This document shows positions 1 through 8,167 of a DNA stretch of 64,000 nucleotides, piece after piece. The translations under genes and the position numbers were made by a program. Numbering within the stretch: the first letter of the stretch is position 1; each line of letters begins with the position of its first letter. The stretch is from Microbacterium sufflavum (GTDB lineage Bacteria; Actinomycetota; Actinomycetes; Actinomycetales; Microbacteriaceae). The stretch is from NCBI RefSeq assembly GCF_023101165.1, contig NZ_CP078076.1, positions 1,984,001 through 2,048,000 of the forward strand. The letters are read 5' to 3'. The notes below the pieces were generated by a model. That model worked only from the letters and a program-made list of their open reading frames with translations. It searched no databases and was not told where the DNA came from.

Positions 1-801
1 GGCGAGCGCGAGCAGGTCGAGAAGGACTACGTCGAGTCGACCGGCGTGCGGCTCATCACGGTCGACGCGGCCGAGACCTTCCTCGGACACCTGAAGGGTG
101 TGACCGACCCGGAGGAGAAGCGCAAGATCATCGGCCGCGAGTTCATCCGCGCGTTCGAGAAGGTGCAGCTCGACCTGGTCGAGGAGGCCAAGGCCGACGG
201 CGGCGCCCCGGTGAAGTTCCTCGTGCAGGGCACGCTCTACCCCGACGTGGTGGAGTCCGGCGGAGGCGCGGGCACCGCGAACATCAAGTCGCATCACAAC
301 GTGGGTGGTCTGCCCGACGACCTCGACTTCGAGCTGATCGAGCCGCTGCGGGCCCTGTTCAAAGACGAGGTGCGTGCGATCGGCCGTGAGCTGGGCATCC
401 CCGAGGCGATCGTCGGACGGCAGCCGTTTCCGGGGCCCGGCCTCGGCATCCGGATCATCGGTGAGGTCACCGCTGACCGTCTCGAGATTCTGCGTGAGGC
501 CGACGCCATCGCCCGCGAAGAGCTGACGAAGGCGGGTCTCGACCAGGAGATCTGGCAGTGCCCCGTGGTGCTGCTGGCCGACGTGCGCTCGGTGGGCGTG
601 CAGGGCGACGGCCGCACGTACGGCCACCCGATCGTGCTGCGTCCGGTGTCGAGCGAAGACGCCATGACCGCCGACTGGACGCGCCTGCCGTACGACGTGC
701 TGTCGAAGATCTCGAACCGCATCACGAACGGGGTGCGCGACGTGAACCGGGTCGTGCTCGATGTCACGTCGAAGCCCCCGGGGACGATCGAGTGGGAGTG
801 A
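1..801 (+). CDS. guaA: GMP synthase (glutamine-hydrolysing), C-terminal part
   Basis: The frame is open from the first base, so the 5' part lies outside the window; 266 residues are visible. They cover the end of the ATP-pyrophosphatase domain and the whole C-terminal dimerisation domain. Diagnostic stretches are HHNVGGLP, the [13 protein letters not shown] segment and the terminal PPGTIEWE, which is nearly invariant in GuaA. The enzyme converts XMP, ATP and glutamine to GMP in the cytoplasm, the last step of guanine nucleotide synthesis. A short G+C dyad just after the stop (about 804-824) could slow transcription but has no T-run. Confidence 0.97.
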   Translation, partial: GEREQVEKDYVESTGVRLITVDAAETFLGHLKGVTDPEEKRKIIGREFIRAFEKVQLDLVEEAKADGGAPVKFLVQGTLYPDVVESGGGAGTANIKSHHNVGGLPDDLDFELIEPLRALFKDEVRAIGRELGIPEAIVGRQPFPGPGLGIRIIGEVTADRLEILREADAIAREELTKAGLDQEIWQCPVVLLADVRSVGVQGDGRTYGHPIVLRPVSSEDAMTADWTRLPYDVLSKISNRITNGVRDVNRVVLDVTSKPPGTIEWE

Positions 802-849
802 CGGGGGCCGAGTGATCGGCTCCCGCGTCCGCCGAGGAGGTGCGAGACA

Positions 850-2238
850 ATGACCGAGGAGTCCCCACCCGTGCTTCCGGACGCGGACTACCTGGTGCTG
901 TCCAGCCGCCTCATCCCGGGGCTCGACGGCGGATACACGATCGCGACCCTCGCCCGCGCCCGGATGCTGGCCGCGGCGGGCGTCGGCGACGGCGCCGGAC
1001 CGGAACTGCTGACGTTCGATCCGGGTACCGCCGCCGACCACGCGGAGCATCGACGGGTGTTCACGGAGCGCGGAGCGCTGTCCGACCCGGGGCGCATGCG
1101 CAACCTCTTCGATGAGGCCGTCGCACCGGAGGGCGGGGCGGCCGCGTGGCTGCGGGAGACCGCCGATGCCGCCGTCGTCGCCGACCCCGACGTCGAGTAC
1201 CGGGTGCTGCGCGACGTCGAGGGCCGCCCGTTCGCCGCGCTCCCGGTGATCCCGGGCAACCCGGACTGGCACCTGACCGACGAGCCGGTGCTGGTGTACG
1301 ACGCCGCGGGAGCAGTGGCCGGCGCCCTGCACGGCTTCCGCGGCCTGTACCGGGCGTGGCTCGACCACGTCGTGGCCGCCTCGGGCGACCGTCGCGTCGT
1401 CGTGATCTGCGAGTCGCGGCAGCTGGGCGAGCTCATCGCCGACTGGGACGACCCGCGCGTGCGCATCGTCCACACGATCCACACGATGCACGTGGAGGCG
1501 CCGTACACGCCGGACGCGACCATGAACACGCTGTGGACACGGTGGTTCCGCCTGGCCGACCGCTTCGACGCGGTGGTCTGGCCGACCGCGACGCAGCGTG
1601 ACGACGTGGTCGCGCGTTTCGGGGCGTCCGCGAATCACGTCGTGGTGCCCAACCCGATCGCGCCGGTCACGGCCCGCGCCGACCTGCGCGAAGACGGTCT
1701 CGTGGTGGTGCTGGGACGTCTCGCGCCCGGCAAGCGCATCGACCACGCGATCCGTGCGTTCCTCGCCGCCGACGTCGCCGGCACGCGACTGGAGATCTGG
1801 GGCACGGGGCCGGAGCAGGAGCAGCTGGCGGCGCTGATCGCCCAGCTCGACGCGGGCGACCGCGTGATGCTCGCCGGGTATGCCGACGACCCGGCCACGG
1901 TGCTCGACCGGGCGTCGCTGCTGCTCACGTCGACCGCGTTCGAGGGGCAGCCGCTCGGGGTCGTGGAGGCGCTGCTGCACGGCACACCGGTCGTGTCCTA
2001 CGACGTCCGCTACGGCATCCGCGATGTGCTGGGGGCGGGTGGCGGCGTGCTGGTGCCCGCGGGCGACGAGGTCGCACTGGCGACCGCGCTCCGCGATCTG
2101 CTGACCGACGCCGATCGTCTGGCCGTGCTGCGCGCCGAGGCGCCGTCGGTCGCGGCGGCCTGGAGCCCCGAGCGCTCCCTCGCCGCCCTCACGGGCGTGG
2201 TCGCCGAGGTCTCCGCCCGCCCCTCTCGACGCGCCTGA
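850..2238 (+). CDS. Glycosyltransferase, GT4-type, GT-B fold
   Basis: A 462-residue protein without signal peptide or membrane segment, so cytoplasmic. The C-terminal half is a typical GT4 domain: GRLAPGKRIDHAIRAF around residue 290, WGTGPEQEQL, and the EX7E motif (EGQPLGVVE, E365 and E373). The N-terminal half carries HTIHTMH near residue 208, resembling poly(glycerol-phosphate) alpha-glucosyltransferases of the TarM/GtfA kind. Acceptor and sugar cannot be read from sequence; wall polymer or protein glycosylation is plausible. The ATG is preceded by a strong GAGGAGG ribosome site. The gene stands alone between guaA and the sigma operon. Confidence 0.8.
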   Translation: MTEESPPVLPDADYLVLSSRLIPGLDGGYTIATLARARMLAAAGVGDGAGPELLTFDPGTAADHAEHRRVFTERGALSDPGRMRNLFDEAVAPEGGAAAWLRETADAAVVADPDVEYRVLRDVEGRPFAALPVIPGNPDWHLTDEPVLVYDAAGAVAGALHGFRGLYRAWLDHVVAASGDRRVVVICESRQLGELIADWDDPRVRIVHTIHTMHVEAPYTPDATMNTLWTRWFRLADRFDAVVWPTATQRDDVVARFGASANHVVVPNPIAPVTARADLREDGLVVVLGRLAPGKRIDHAIRAFLAADVAGTRLEIWGTGPEQEQLAALIAQLDAGDRVMLAGYADDPATVLDRASLLLTSTAFEGQPLGVVEALLHGTPVVSYDVRYGIRDVLGAGGGVLVPAGDEVALATALRDLLTDADRLAVLRAEAPSVAAAWSPERSLAALTGVVAEVSARPSRRA

Positions 2239-2279
2239 TCCGCGGCGGCGCGGACGTCGGAGGAAAAGTTCTCCGTCGA

Positions 2280-2309
2280 TGTCGATCCGGGCCGTTCCCG
2301 TTCGACGTC
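2280..2309 (+). promoter_or_regulatory. Probable ECF42-type sigma promoter
   Basis: TGTCGA at 2280-2285 is followed after exactly 17 bases by CGACGTC at 2303-2309. As I recall, the motif reported for ECF42-group sigma factors is TGTCGA at -35 and CGA/TC at -10. The site lies 48 bases before the YCII gene whose downstream neighbour encodes such a sigma factor, so positive autoregulation is the natural reading. No housekeeping TANNNT box is evident at this spacing. Confidence 0.65.
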
Positions 2310-2356
2310 TTCAGTGAGAGGGTCGAGAGACGGCCCCATCCGACAAGGAGAACATC

Positions 2357-2785
2357 ATGAAGTTCATGCTCATCATGCGCGCGACCGACGACGCGGTGGC
2401 GGCGTACCAGGAGATGCCCTTCGAGCAGGTCATCGAGGCCATGGGCCGATACAACGAGTCGATGATGAAGGCGGGCGTGCTGGTCGCCGGCGAGGGCCTG
2501 ACGGACGCCGCGGAGGGCTTCGTGGTGGACTTCAGCGCCGACAAGCCGCTGATCACCGATGGCCCCTACGGGGAGACGAAGGAGCTGTTCAACGGCTTCT
2601 GGATCCTGGAGGTGTCGTCGCGCGAGGAGGCTGCGGAGTGGGCGAGCCGTGCGCCGCTCGGACCCGGGTCGTACCTCGAGGTGCGCCGCGTGACCGGCCC
2701 GGAGGACTTCCCCGCCGACAACGAGTGGATCGAGAAGGAGGCGGGCTGGCGCGAGGAGCAGGCCCGCCGCGCCGAGCAGCAGTGA
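2357..2785 (+). CDS. YCII-related (DGPF family) protein
   Basis: A 142-residue cytoplasmic protein beginning MKFMLIMRAT, with the family signature DGPYGETKELFNGFWILE (residues about 67-85), the DGPF-type core of YCII-related proteins. These form small alpha/beta barrel dimers; their substrate is generally unknown. In many actinobacteria and proteobacteria the gene sits beside an ECF42 sigma factor, as here: the sigma gene starts 10 bases after this stop. The start has a clear AAGGAG site 6 bases upstream. Expression is probably driven by the adjacent sigma factor through the promoter at 2280-2309. Confidence 0.9.
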   Translation: MKFMLIMRATDDAVAAYQEMPFEQVIEAMGRYNESMMKAGVLVAGEGLTDAAEGFVVDFSADKPLITDGPYGETKELFNGFWILEVSSREEAAEWASRAPLGPGSYLEVRRVTGPEDFPADNEWIEKEAGWREEQARRAEQQ

Positions 2786-2795
2786 CCGCCGACCG

Positions 2796-4082
2796 ATGGA
2801 CGCGCACGACGTGACGGCGCGCTCCGCCCCCGCAGAGGGGTCGGCGGAGCGGGCCGTCGCCGCGGTGTGGCGCATCGAGTCCGCACGCATCGTGGGCACG
2901 CTCACCCGCATGGTCGGCGACTTCGGGCTCGCCGAGGATCTGGCGCAGGAGGCGCTGGTCGACGCACTGCGCCAGTGGCCGGTCGACGGGGTGCCGCGCA
3001 ATGCGGCCGCGTGGCTCACCGCGGTCGCCAAGCGCAAGGCGGTGGACGCGTGGCGGCGTCGGGAGCGGCTGGACGACCGTCTGGCCCTGATCGCGCACGA
3101 CCTGGAGCGCGAGCAGGCCGAGTTGCGGGATCCGTGGGACCCCGATGAGGTCGACGACGACGTGCTGCGGCTCATCTTCATCGCGTGCCACCCCGTGCTG
3201 TCGAGGGAGGCGCAGGTCGCGCTGACCCTCCGCGTGGTCGGCGGGTTGTCGAGCGAGGAGATCGCCCGGGCGTTCCTGGTGCCGACCGCGACCGTGCAGC
3301 AGCGCATCGTGCGGGCCAAGAAGACGCTCGCGGCGGCCCATGCGCCGTTCGAGGTGCCGCCGCGCGACGAGCATGCGCAGCGGCTCGGGGCGGTCCTGGG
3401 CGTGCTGTACCTGGTGTTCAACGAGGCGCACGCGGCGAGCAGCGGCCCGGAGTGGATGCGTCCGGAGCTGAGCGAGGAGGCGATCCGTCTCGTGCGCGTG
3501 CTGGCGGCGCTGATGCCGCGCGAGCCGGAGGTGCACGGTCTGCTCGCGCTGATGGAGCTCACCGCCGCCCGGTTCCCGGCCCGCCGCGACGCGAACGGCG
3601 AGCCGGTGCTGCTCGCGGATCAGGATCGTGGCCGCTGGGATCGCAGTCGCATCATCCGGGGTCGCGCCGCGCTGGCGACGGCGGACGGGCTGGGACGCGG
3701 TCGCGGGGTGTACGGCCTGCAGGCGGCGATCGCGGAGTGCCATGCCATCGCGGCCTCGGTCGACGACACCGACTGGGATCGGATCGTGCTGCTGTACGAG
3801 GCGCTCGGTCGCCTGGCCCCGTCCCCGGTCGTGGAGCTGAACCGCGCCGCGGCGGTGGCGATGGCCACGGGCCCCGCGTCGGCGCTGCGCATCGTCGACC
3901 AGCTCGCGGCGTCGGGCGCGCTGCGCGGCTATCACCTGCTCCCGGCGACGCGTGGCGAGCTGCTGCGGCGTCTCGGGCGGGAAGACGAGGCCCGCAGCGA
4001 GTTCGCGGTCGCCGCGGGCATCGCGGGCAACGACCGCGAGCGTGCGCTGCTGGAGCGCAAGGCCCGCGGGGCGGTGAGCTGA
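2796..4082 (+). CDS. RNA polymerase ECF sigma factor, ECF42 group with C-terminal extension
   Basis: 428 residues, more than twice the usual ECF length. Region sigma2 (about residues 25-95) contains FGLAEDLAQEALVDAL; region sigma4 (about 140-190) contains the helix-turn-helix LSSEEIARAFLVPTATVQQR. The remaining 240 residues are the TPR-like extension (DUF6596 type) seen in the ECF42 group, with YLVFNEAH and LLADQDRGRWD. This group has no cognate anti-sigma gene, and activity is thought to be controlled through the extension. No clear ribosome site precedes the ATG, so translation is probably coupled to the YCII gene. A bidirectional terminator follows. Confidence 0.92.
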   Translation: MDAHDVTARSAPAEGSAERAVAAVWRIESARIVGTLTRMVGDFGLAEDLAQEALVDALRQWPVDGVPRNAAAWLTAVAKRKAVDAWRRRERLDDRLALIAHDLEREQAELRDPWDPDEVDDDVLRLIFIACHPVLSREAQVALTLRVVGGLSSEEIARAFLVPTATVQQRIVRAKKTLAAAHAPFEVPPRDEHAQRLGAVLGVLYLVFNEAHAASSGPEWMRPELSEEAIRLVRVLAALMPREPEVHGLLALMELTAARFPARRDANGEPVLLADQDRGRWDRSRIIRGRAALATADGLGRGRGVYGLQAAIAECHAIAASVDDTDWDRIVLLYEALGRLAPSPVVELNRAAAVAMATGPASALRIVDQLAASGALRGYHLLPATRGELLRRLGREDEARSEFAVAAGIAGNDRERALLERKARGAVS

Positions 4083-4139
4083 GCCCGCCGTAGGGCCGGG
4101 CCATCCCCGCGAGGACGGGTCCGGGGGGATACGAAAAGA

Positions 4140-4179
4140 CCCGCCCCTCACGGATGCTGTCGCAGCCGTGAGGGACGGG
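4140..4179. terminator. Bidirectional hairpin between sigma gene and glsB-like gene
   Basis: CCCGCCCCTCACGG pairs with CCGTGAGGGACGGG (one G-T wobble) across a 12-base loop. It sits between two convergent genes, with an A-run on its left side that reads as a T-run on the minus strand. Confidence 0.7.
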
Positions 4180-4216
4180 CGTGATGACGCGGGGGCGCGT
4201 CGAGTGGGGTCGCGCG

Positions 4217-4489
4217 TCAGTCGTTGACCTTCTGGCCACGGCCGACGATGAGGCCGTAGATCAGCAGCACGATGATCGAGCCGCCGATGGCGAGGAGCCA
4301 GGTTCCGAGGTCCCAGAACTCCGTGAGAGGACGGTTGAGGATCAGGCTGCCGAGCCATCCTCCGAGCAGGGCGCCGACGACGCCGAGCAGCAGCGTGACG
4401 AACCACCCGCCTCCCTGCTTACCGGGCAGGATCAGCTTGGCGATGGCTCCGGCGATGAGGCCGAGGAGAAGAAAGCCGAGAAAGCTCAT
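4217..4489 (-). CDS. GlsB/YeaQ/YmgE family stress-response membrane protein
   Basis: A 90-residue protein with three hydrophobic, Gly-rich helices: LGFLLLGLIAGAIAKLI, the GGWFVTLLLGVVGALLGGWLG region, and LLAIGGSIIVLLIYGLIVG. This is the transglycosylase-associated / GlsB fold, an inner-membrane stress protein of unknown biochemical role. The frame is open for 18 codons further upstream, but I chose the ATG at 4489 because AAGGAG lies 6 bases before it and the family starts with this helix. A perfect 8-base-pair hairpin (4511-4530) lies in the leader. Confidence 0.88.
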   Translation of the reverse strand: MSFLGFLLLGLIAGAIAKLILPGKQGGGWFVTLLLGVVGALLGGWLGSLILNRPLTEFWDLGTWLLAIGGSIIVLLIYGLIVGRGQKVND

Positions 4490-4510
4490 GGTCAGCTCCT
4501 TGATGTCGGG

Positions 4511-4530
4511 AGCCCCGGGGTGCCGGGGCT
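4511..4530 (-). promoter_or_regulatory. Leader hairpin upstream of glsB-like gene
   Basis: AGCCCCGG and CCGGGGCT pair perfectly around GGTG, 21 bases before the start codon and just upstream of the ribosome site. It could stabilise the mRNA or modulate translation; no T-run follows, so it is not an obvious terminator. Confidence 0.4.
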
Positions 4531-4601
4531 TCGTGATATCCACAGTGCCGCGATCGGCAGCCGCGTGCCAACCCCTTGCGCCGCACTCCCCGGATATGGC
4601 A

Positions 4602-4635
4602 AGAGGCCCGCCTCCCCGAGGGGAGACGGGCCTCT
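4602..4635 (-). terminator. Rho-independent-like terminator after Bax-inhibitor gene
   Basis: AGAGGCCCG(C)CTCCCC on the left and GGGGAGACGGGCCTCT on the right form a stem of about 15 pairs with a small loop, 14 bases past the stop of the minus-strand gene. Confidence 0.7.
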
Positions 4636-4648
4636 GTCGCGACGGGCG

Positions 4649-5575
4649 TCAGTTGTTGCCGCGGGCGATCGCGATGATCCGCAGGATCTCCACGTACAGC
4701 CAGACGACGGTGACCATGATGCCGAAGGCGCCGAGCCAGCCGTACTTGCGGGGAGCGCCGTTGCGCACACCCTGCTGGATCTGGTCGAAGTCGAGCACCA
4801 GCGAGTACGCGGCCATGATGACCACGAGCACGCCGATGATCAGACCGAGCGGGATACCCATGATCTTCGCGCTGTACAGACCGAAGGCTTGCTCAGCGGG
4901 CAGGACGTTCGTCCACATCAGCACGAGGTTCAGCAGCGAGAAGACCAGATAGCCGATCATGGCTACGAGGAAGATCTTGGTGGCCTTCTTGGAGGCACGG
5001 ATCTTGCCGCTCGCGAACAGTGCCAGGGTGACGCCGACCACAGCGATCGTGGCGAGCGTCGCCTGCAACACGATGCCCGGCCAGCGGACCTCGAAGAACG
5101 CGGAGATGCCGCCGATGAACAGGCCCTCGAACGCCGCGTAGGCGAAGATCAGCGCGGGGCGGACCGTCTTGCGCGAGGTGAAGGTGATGACCATCGCGAG
5201 CACGAAGCCGCCGAGCGCACCGATGATCCACGGCAGCATGTTGACGGTGTTGCCGCCGTACGGGTCGAAGCGCGGGGCCGAGATGCCGCCGAGGGTCCAC
5301 ACCCAGCCGACCGCGGCGGTGACGAGGAGGATCGCGAACAGTCCGGCGGTCTTCCACACCGTGTCCTCGACCGACATGCGGTCGGTCTCGATGGCGCCGG
5401 CGGGCGGCGCCGCGTACATGCCCTCGAGCTGCGCGTTGGTGGCGGCGTCGACGGAGGCGTGCGTGAACGAGGCGTTCTGCGCACCCTGAGCAGCCTGCGG
5501 AGCGCCGGGATACGTCGCGACGTTGCGCGGGTCCTGCTGCTGGAACGCAGGATTGTTGAAAGCGAAGTTGCTCAT
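4649..5575 (-). CDS. Bax inhibitor-1 / YccA family membrane protein
   Basis: 308 residues. The first 85-90 are hydrophilic, rich in Gln, Ala, Asn and Pro (FNNPAFQQQDPRN), and look like a disordered cytoplasmic tail. Six to seven hydrophobic helices follow, with family features such as RPALIFAYAAFEGLFIGGIS and GLIIGVLVVIMAAYSLVLDFD. YccA-type proteins in bacteria have been tied to calcium leak or to inhibition of membrane protease FtsH; which applies here is not visible. The gene is divergent from the glycerophosphodiesterase gene. The start follows a weak Shine-Dalgarno region. Confidence 0.9.
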   Translation of the reverse strand: MSNFAFNNPAFQQQDPRNVATYPGAPQAAQGAQNASFTHASVDAATNAQLEGMYAAPPAGAIETDRMSVEDTVWKTAGLFAILLVTAAVGWVWTLGGISAPRFDPYGGNTVNMLPWIIGALGGFVLAMVITFTSRKTVRPALIFAYAAFEGLFIGGISAFFEVRWPGIVLQATLATIAVVGVTLALFASGKIRASKKATKIFLVAMIGYLVFSLLNLVLMWTNVLPAEQAFGLYSAKIMGIPLGLIIGVLVVIMAAYSLVLDFDQIQQGVRNGAPRKYGWLGAFGIMVTVVWLYVEILRIIAIARGNN

Positions 5576-5665
5576 TGGTGGGCCTCACTCCAAAGGGGGG
5601 TAGTAGGTCGCTTTCCTCCACGATACCCGGGCGGCGACACGCGCGGGGTGTTCTACGCTGTGAGC

Positions 5666-6652
5666 GTGCCCAGGAAAAACCCGCTCGTGATCGGGCATCG
5701 CGGAGCCCCCGGCTATCGCCCGGAGCACAGCCGCTCCTCCTATGAGCTCGCGCTGGCGATGGGCGTGGACGCTGTCGAGCCCGACGTGGTGGCCACGAAG
5801 GACGGGGTGCTGATCGTGCGCCACGAGAACGAGATCTCGGGCACGACCGACGTCGCGGAACACCCCGAGTTCGCCGATCGCCGGACGACCAAGCGCGTCG
5901 ACGGCGCGACGCTGACCGGCTGGTTCACCGAGGACTTCACGTGGGACGAGCTCGCCACGCTGCGCACCCGCGAGCGGCTGCCCGAGGTGCGGGTGTCGAG
6001 CGCGAGCTTCGACGGGGGCCAGGCGATCCTGCGGCTGCGTGAGGTGCTCGACCTCGTGCGCGAGGGATCGGTGGAGCACGGCAGGGAGATCGGCGTAGTG
6101 TTGGAGGTGAAGCACGCCACCTACTTCGCGAGTGTCGGTCTCGACCTGGCGCCGCTCATCGCCGCGGAGCTGCGCGAGGCCGGATGGCCGGACGGCGCGC
6201 TGCCGCTGGTGATCGAGAGCTTCGAGTCGACCGTGCTGCGGCAGCTGCGCGCCCTCGGGGTGCCGGCGTCGTACGTGTATCTGATCGAGGCGAAGGGGCG
6301 TCCGTACGACCTGGCCGTCGCGCAGGGGAAGCGGGCGCGCACGTACCGCGAGACGGTCACGCCCGCGGGGCTCGACGCGCTGGTGGGTGAGGTGGACGGC
6401 ATCAGCGTCGACAAGAAGATGCTGCTGGCCGAGGGGAACACGATCGTCGCGGATGCCCACGCCCGCGGCCTTTCGGTGTTCACGTGGACCTGCCGCCCCG
6501 AGAACGCGTTCCTCGCCCCGCGGTTCCGCGGCGACGGCGGGCGCGGGGCGTTCGGCGACTACGAGGCCGAGTGGGACGTGATCGCGCGGCAGGGCGTGGA
6601 CGGCGTGTTCGTCGACCACCCCGACCTGGGTGTCGCGTTCTTCCGGGGCTGA
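5666..6652 (+). CDS. Glycerophosphodiester phosphodiesterase
   Basis: 328 residues from the GTG at 5666. The catalytic signature is complete: IGHRGAPG (H11, R12), the metal-binding EPD (E38, D40) and the second histidine in IVRHENE (H53), plus the terminal DGVFVDHPD. The enzyme hydrolyses glycerophosphodiesters to glycerol-3-phosphate and an alcohol. No signal peptide is seen, so it is likely cytoplasmic. TACGCT at 5654-5659 ends 6 bases before GTG 5666, which argues for a leaderless transcript and against the GTG at 5660. The frame is open far upstream, but that stretch overlaps other genes and is a codon-bias shadow. Confidence 0.9.
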   Translation: MPRKNPLVIGHRGAPGYRPEHSRSSYELALAMGVDAVEPDVVATKDGVLIVRHENEISGTTDVAEHPEFADRRTTKRVDGATLTGWFTEDFTWDELATLRTRERLPEVRVSSASFDGGQAILRLREVLDLVREGSVEHGREIGVVLEVKHATYFASVGLDLAPLIAAELREAGWPDGALPLVIESFESTVLRQLRALGVPASYVYLIEAKGRPYDLAVAQGKRARTYRETVTPAGLDALVGEVDGISVDKKMLLAEGNTIVADAHARGLSVFTWTCRPENAFLAPRFRGDGGRGAFGDYEAEWDVIARQGVDGVFVDHPDLGVAFFRG

Positions 6653-6662
6653 CGTCCGCGGG

Positions 6663-7061
6663 TCAGAGCGTGCGGTCGAAGGCGCCGCGGCGGGTGGAGA
6701 CGATCTCCTTGCCGAGGGGCATGAGCGAGACCGGGATCATCTTGAAGTCGGCGATGCCCATCGGGATGCCGATGATGGTGACGCACAGGGCGAGGCCGGA
6801 GACGATGTGTCCGATCGCGAGCCACCAGCCCGCGAGGATGACCCAGAGCACGTTGCCGAGGAACGAGCCGACGCCGGCGGTCGGCTTGCTGACGACCTCG
6901 CGGCCGAAGGGCCAGATGGCGTAGCGGGCGATGCGGAACGAGGCGATCGCCCAGGGGATGGTGACGATCGGGATGCACAGCAGCACTCCGGCGAGCAGAT
7001 AGCCGAGGAAGAGGGCCCAGCCGGCGAGGATGACCCAGATGATGTTGAGGATCGTGCGCAT
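6663..7061 (-). CDS. YccF domain-containing membrane protein
   Basis: 132 residues with two copies of the YccF unit. The first begins NIIWVILAGWALFLGYLLAG and continues with CIPIVTIPWAIASFRIARYAIWPFGR; the second has GNVLWVILAGWWLAIGHI and CVTIIGIPMGIADFKMIPVSLMPLG. This gives four membrane helices and is the standard length for the family, whose function is not established. CACAAT followed by 6 bases precedes the ATG, compatible with leaderless expression. The stop is 11 bases from the convergent glycerophosphodiesterase stop. Confidence 0.92.
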   Translation of the reverse strand: MRTILNIIWVILAGWALFLGYLLAGVLLCIPIVTIPWAIASFRIARYAIWPFGREVVSKPTAGVGSFLGNVLWVILAGWWLAIGHIVSGLALCVTIIGIPMGIADFKMIPVSLMPLGKEIVSTRRGAFDRTL

Positions 7062-7150
7062 TCTGCGATTGTGTCATCCGGTCGCGGGCGCGGCTGGGGA
7101 TCCGCCCGGAGGTCCCGGGTGGGCGCGCGAACCGATGCCAGACTGACCGC

Positions 7151-8167
7151 ATGATCGGAATATTGGTGCAGGACGTCAGCAGGGCCTTCGGGACGGTGCA
7201 GGCCGTACGCTCGGCCACCCTCCGCGCGGAACCGGGCAAGGTGACCGGACTGGTCGGGCCCAACGGTGCGGGCAAGACCACGCTGCTGCTCATGCTCGCG
7301 TCGCTCCTGGCACCCGACACCGGCACGATCCGCATCGGCGGCGTCGACCCGGCCGAAGATCCGCTCGCGGCCCGGCGACTGCTCGGCTGGATGCCCGACG
7401 CCCTCGGCGCCTGGCCCTCGCTCACCGCCCGCGAGACCATCGTCACGACCGCCCGGCTCTACGGCATCACCGCCGCGGATGCCGCCGTCCGCGCCCAGCA
7501 GCTGCTCGCCCTCGTCGGCCTGGGCGAGCTCGCCGACTCGCCGGCCAAGGTGCTGTCGCGCGGACAGAAGCAGAAGCTCGGCCTCGCCCGCGCCCTCGTG
7601 CACGACCCCCAGGTGCTGCTCCTCGACGAGCCGGCCTCCGGGCTCGACCCCGAAGCGCGCGTGCAGCTGCGGGTGCTGCTGCGCCGGTTCGCGGCCGAGG
7701 GTCGCACGATCCTCATCTCCAGCCACATCCTGTCGGAGCTCGAGGAGGTCGTCGACGACGCCGTGTTCCTCGTCGCCGGATCGGTGGTCGACGCCGCCCC
7801 CGCGCAGAGCAGCGTGCGCGCGTGGCGCATCCGCCTGGCGGGCGTCACCCCGGAGCGTCTGAGCGCCGACACCCGGCAGGTCGCATCGCAGCTCGGCCTC
7901 GCGCCCGAGTCGCTCGCCGTCGACCGCGGCGCCGTGCTCGTGGGGTTCGCCGGGGAGGACGCGGCCGCCCAGTCGCTGCGGCGGCTCGTGGAGGCGGGAC
8001 TACCCGTGGCGGAGTTCGCGCCGGCGCAGAGCGACCTCGAGCACACGTTCCTGCACCTGCAGCACCCCGCGCCCGCACAGCCGGCGACCGCGCCGACCCC
8101 GCCACCGCCCGCCCCGCCCGCGGCCACATCGCCCGCGACCACCGAAGGAACGGAGGCCGGCGCATGA
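7151..8167 (+). CDS. ABC transporter ATP-binding protein
   Basis: 338 residues. Walker A is GPNGAGKTT (36-44), the signature is LSRGQ (about 135-139), Walker B is LLLLDEP followed by ASGLDPE, and the switch histidine lies in SSHILSELEE. It powers the adjacent ABC-2 type permease, whose ATG overlaps this stop by 4 bases. After the nucleotide-binding domain there is a regulatory-like segment and a Pro/Ala-rich tail of about 30 residues. CAGACT ends 6 bases before the ATG, so the mRNA is probably leaderless. The substrate is unknown; this class includes antibiotic and polysaccharide exporters. Confidence 0.92.
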   Translation: MIGILVQDVSRAFGTVQAVRSATLRAEPGKVTGLVGPNGAGKTTLLLMLASLLAPDTGTIRIGGVDPAEDPLAARRLLGWMPDALGAWPSLTARETIVTTARLYGITAADAAVRAQQLLALVGLGELADSPAKVLSRGQKQKLGLARALVHDPQVLLLDEPASGLDPEARVQLRVLLRRFAAEGRTILISSHILSELEEVVDDAVFLVAGSVVDAAPAQSSVRAWRIRLAGVTPERLSADTRQVASQLGLAPESLAVDRGAVLVGFAGEDAAAQSLRRLVEAGLPVAEFAPAQSDLEHTFLHLQHPAPAQPATAPTPPPPAPPAATSPATTEGTEAGA

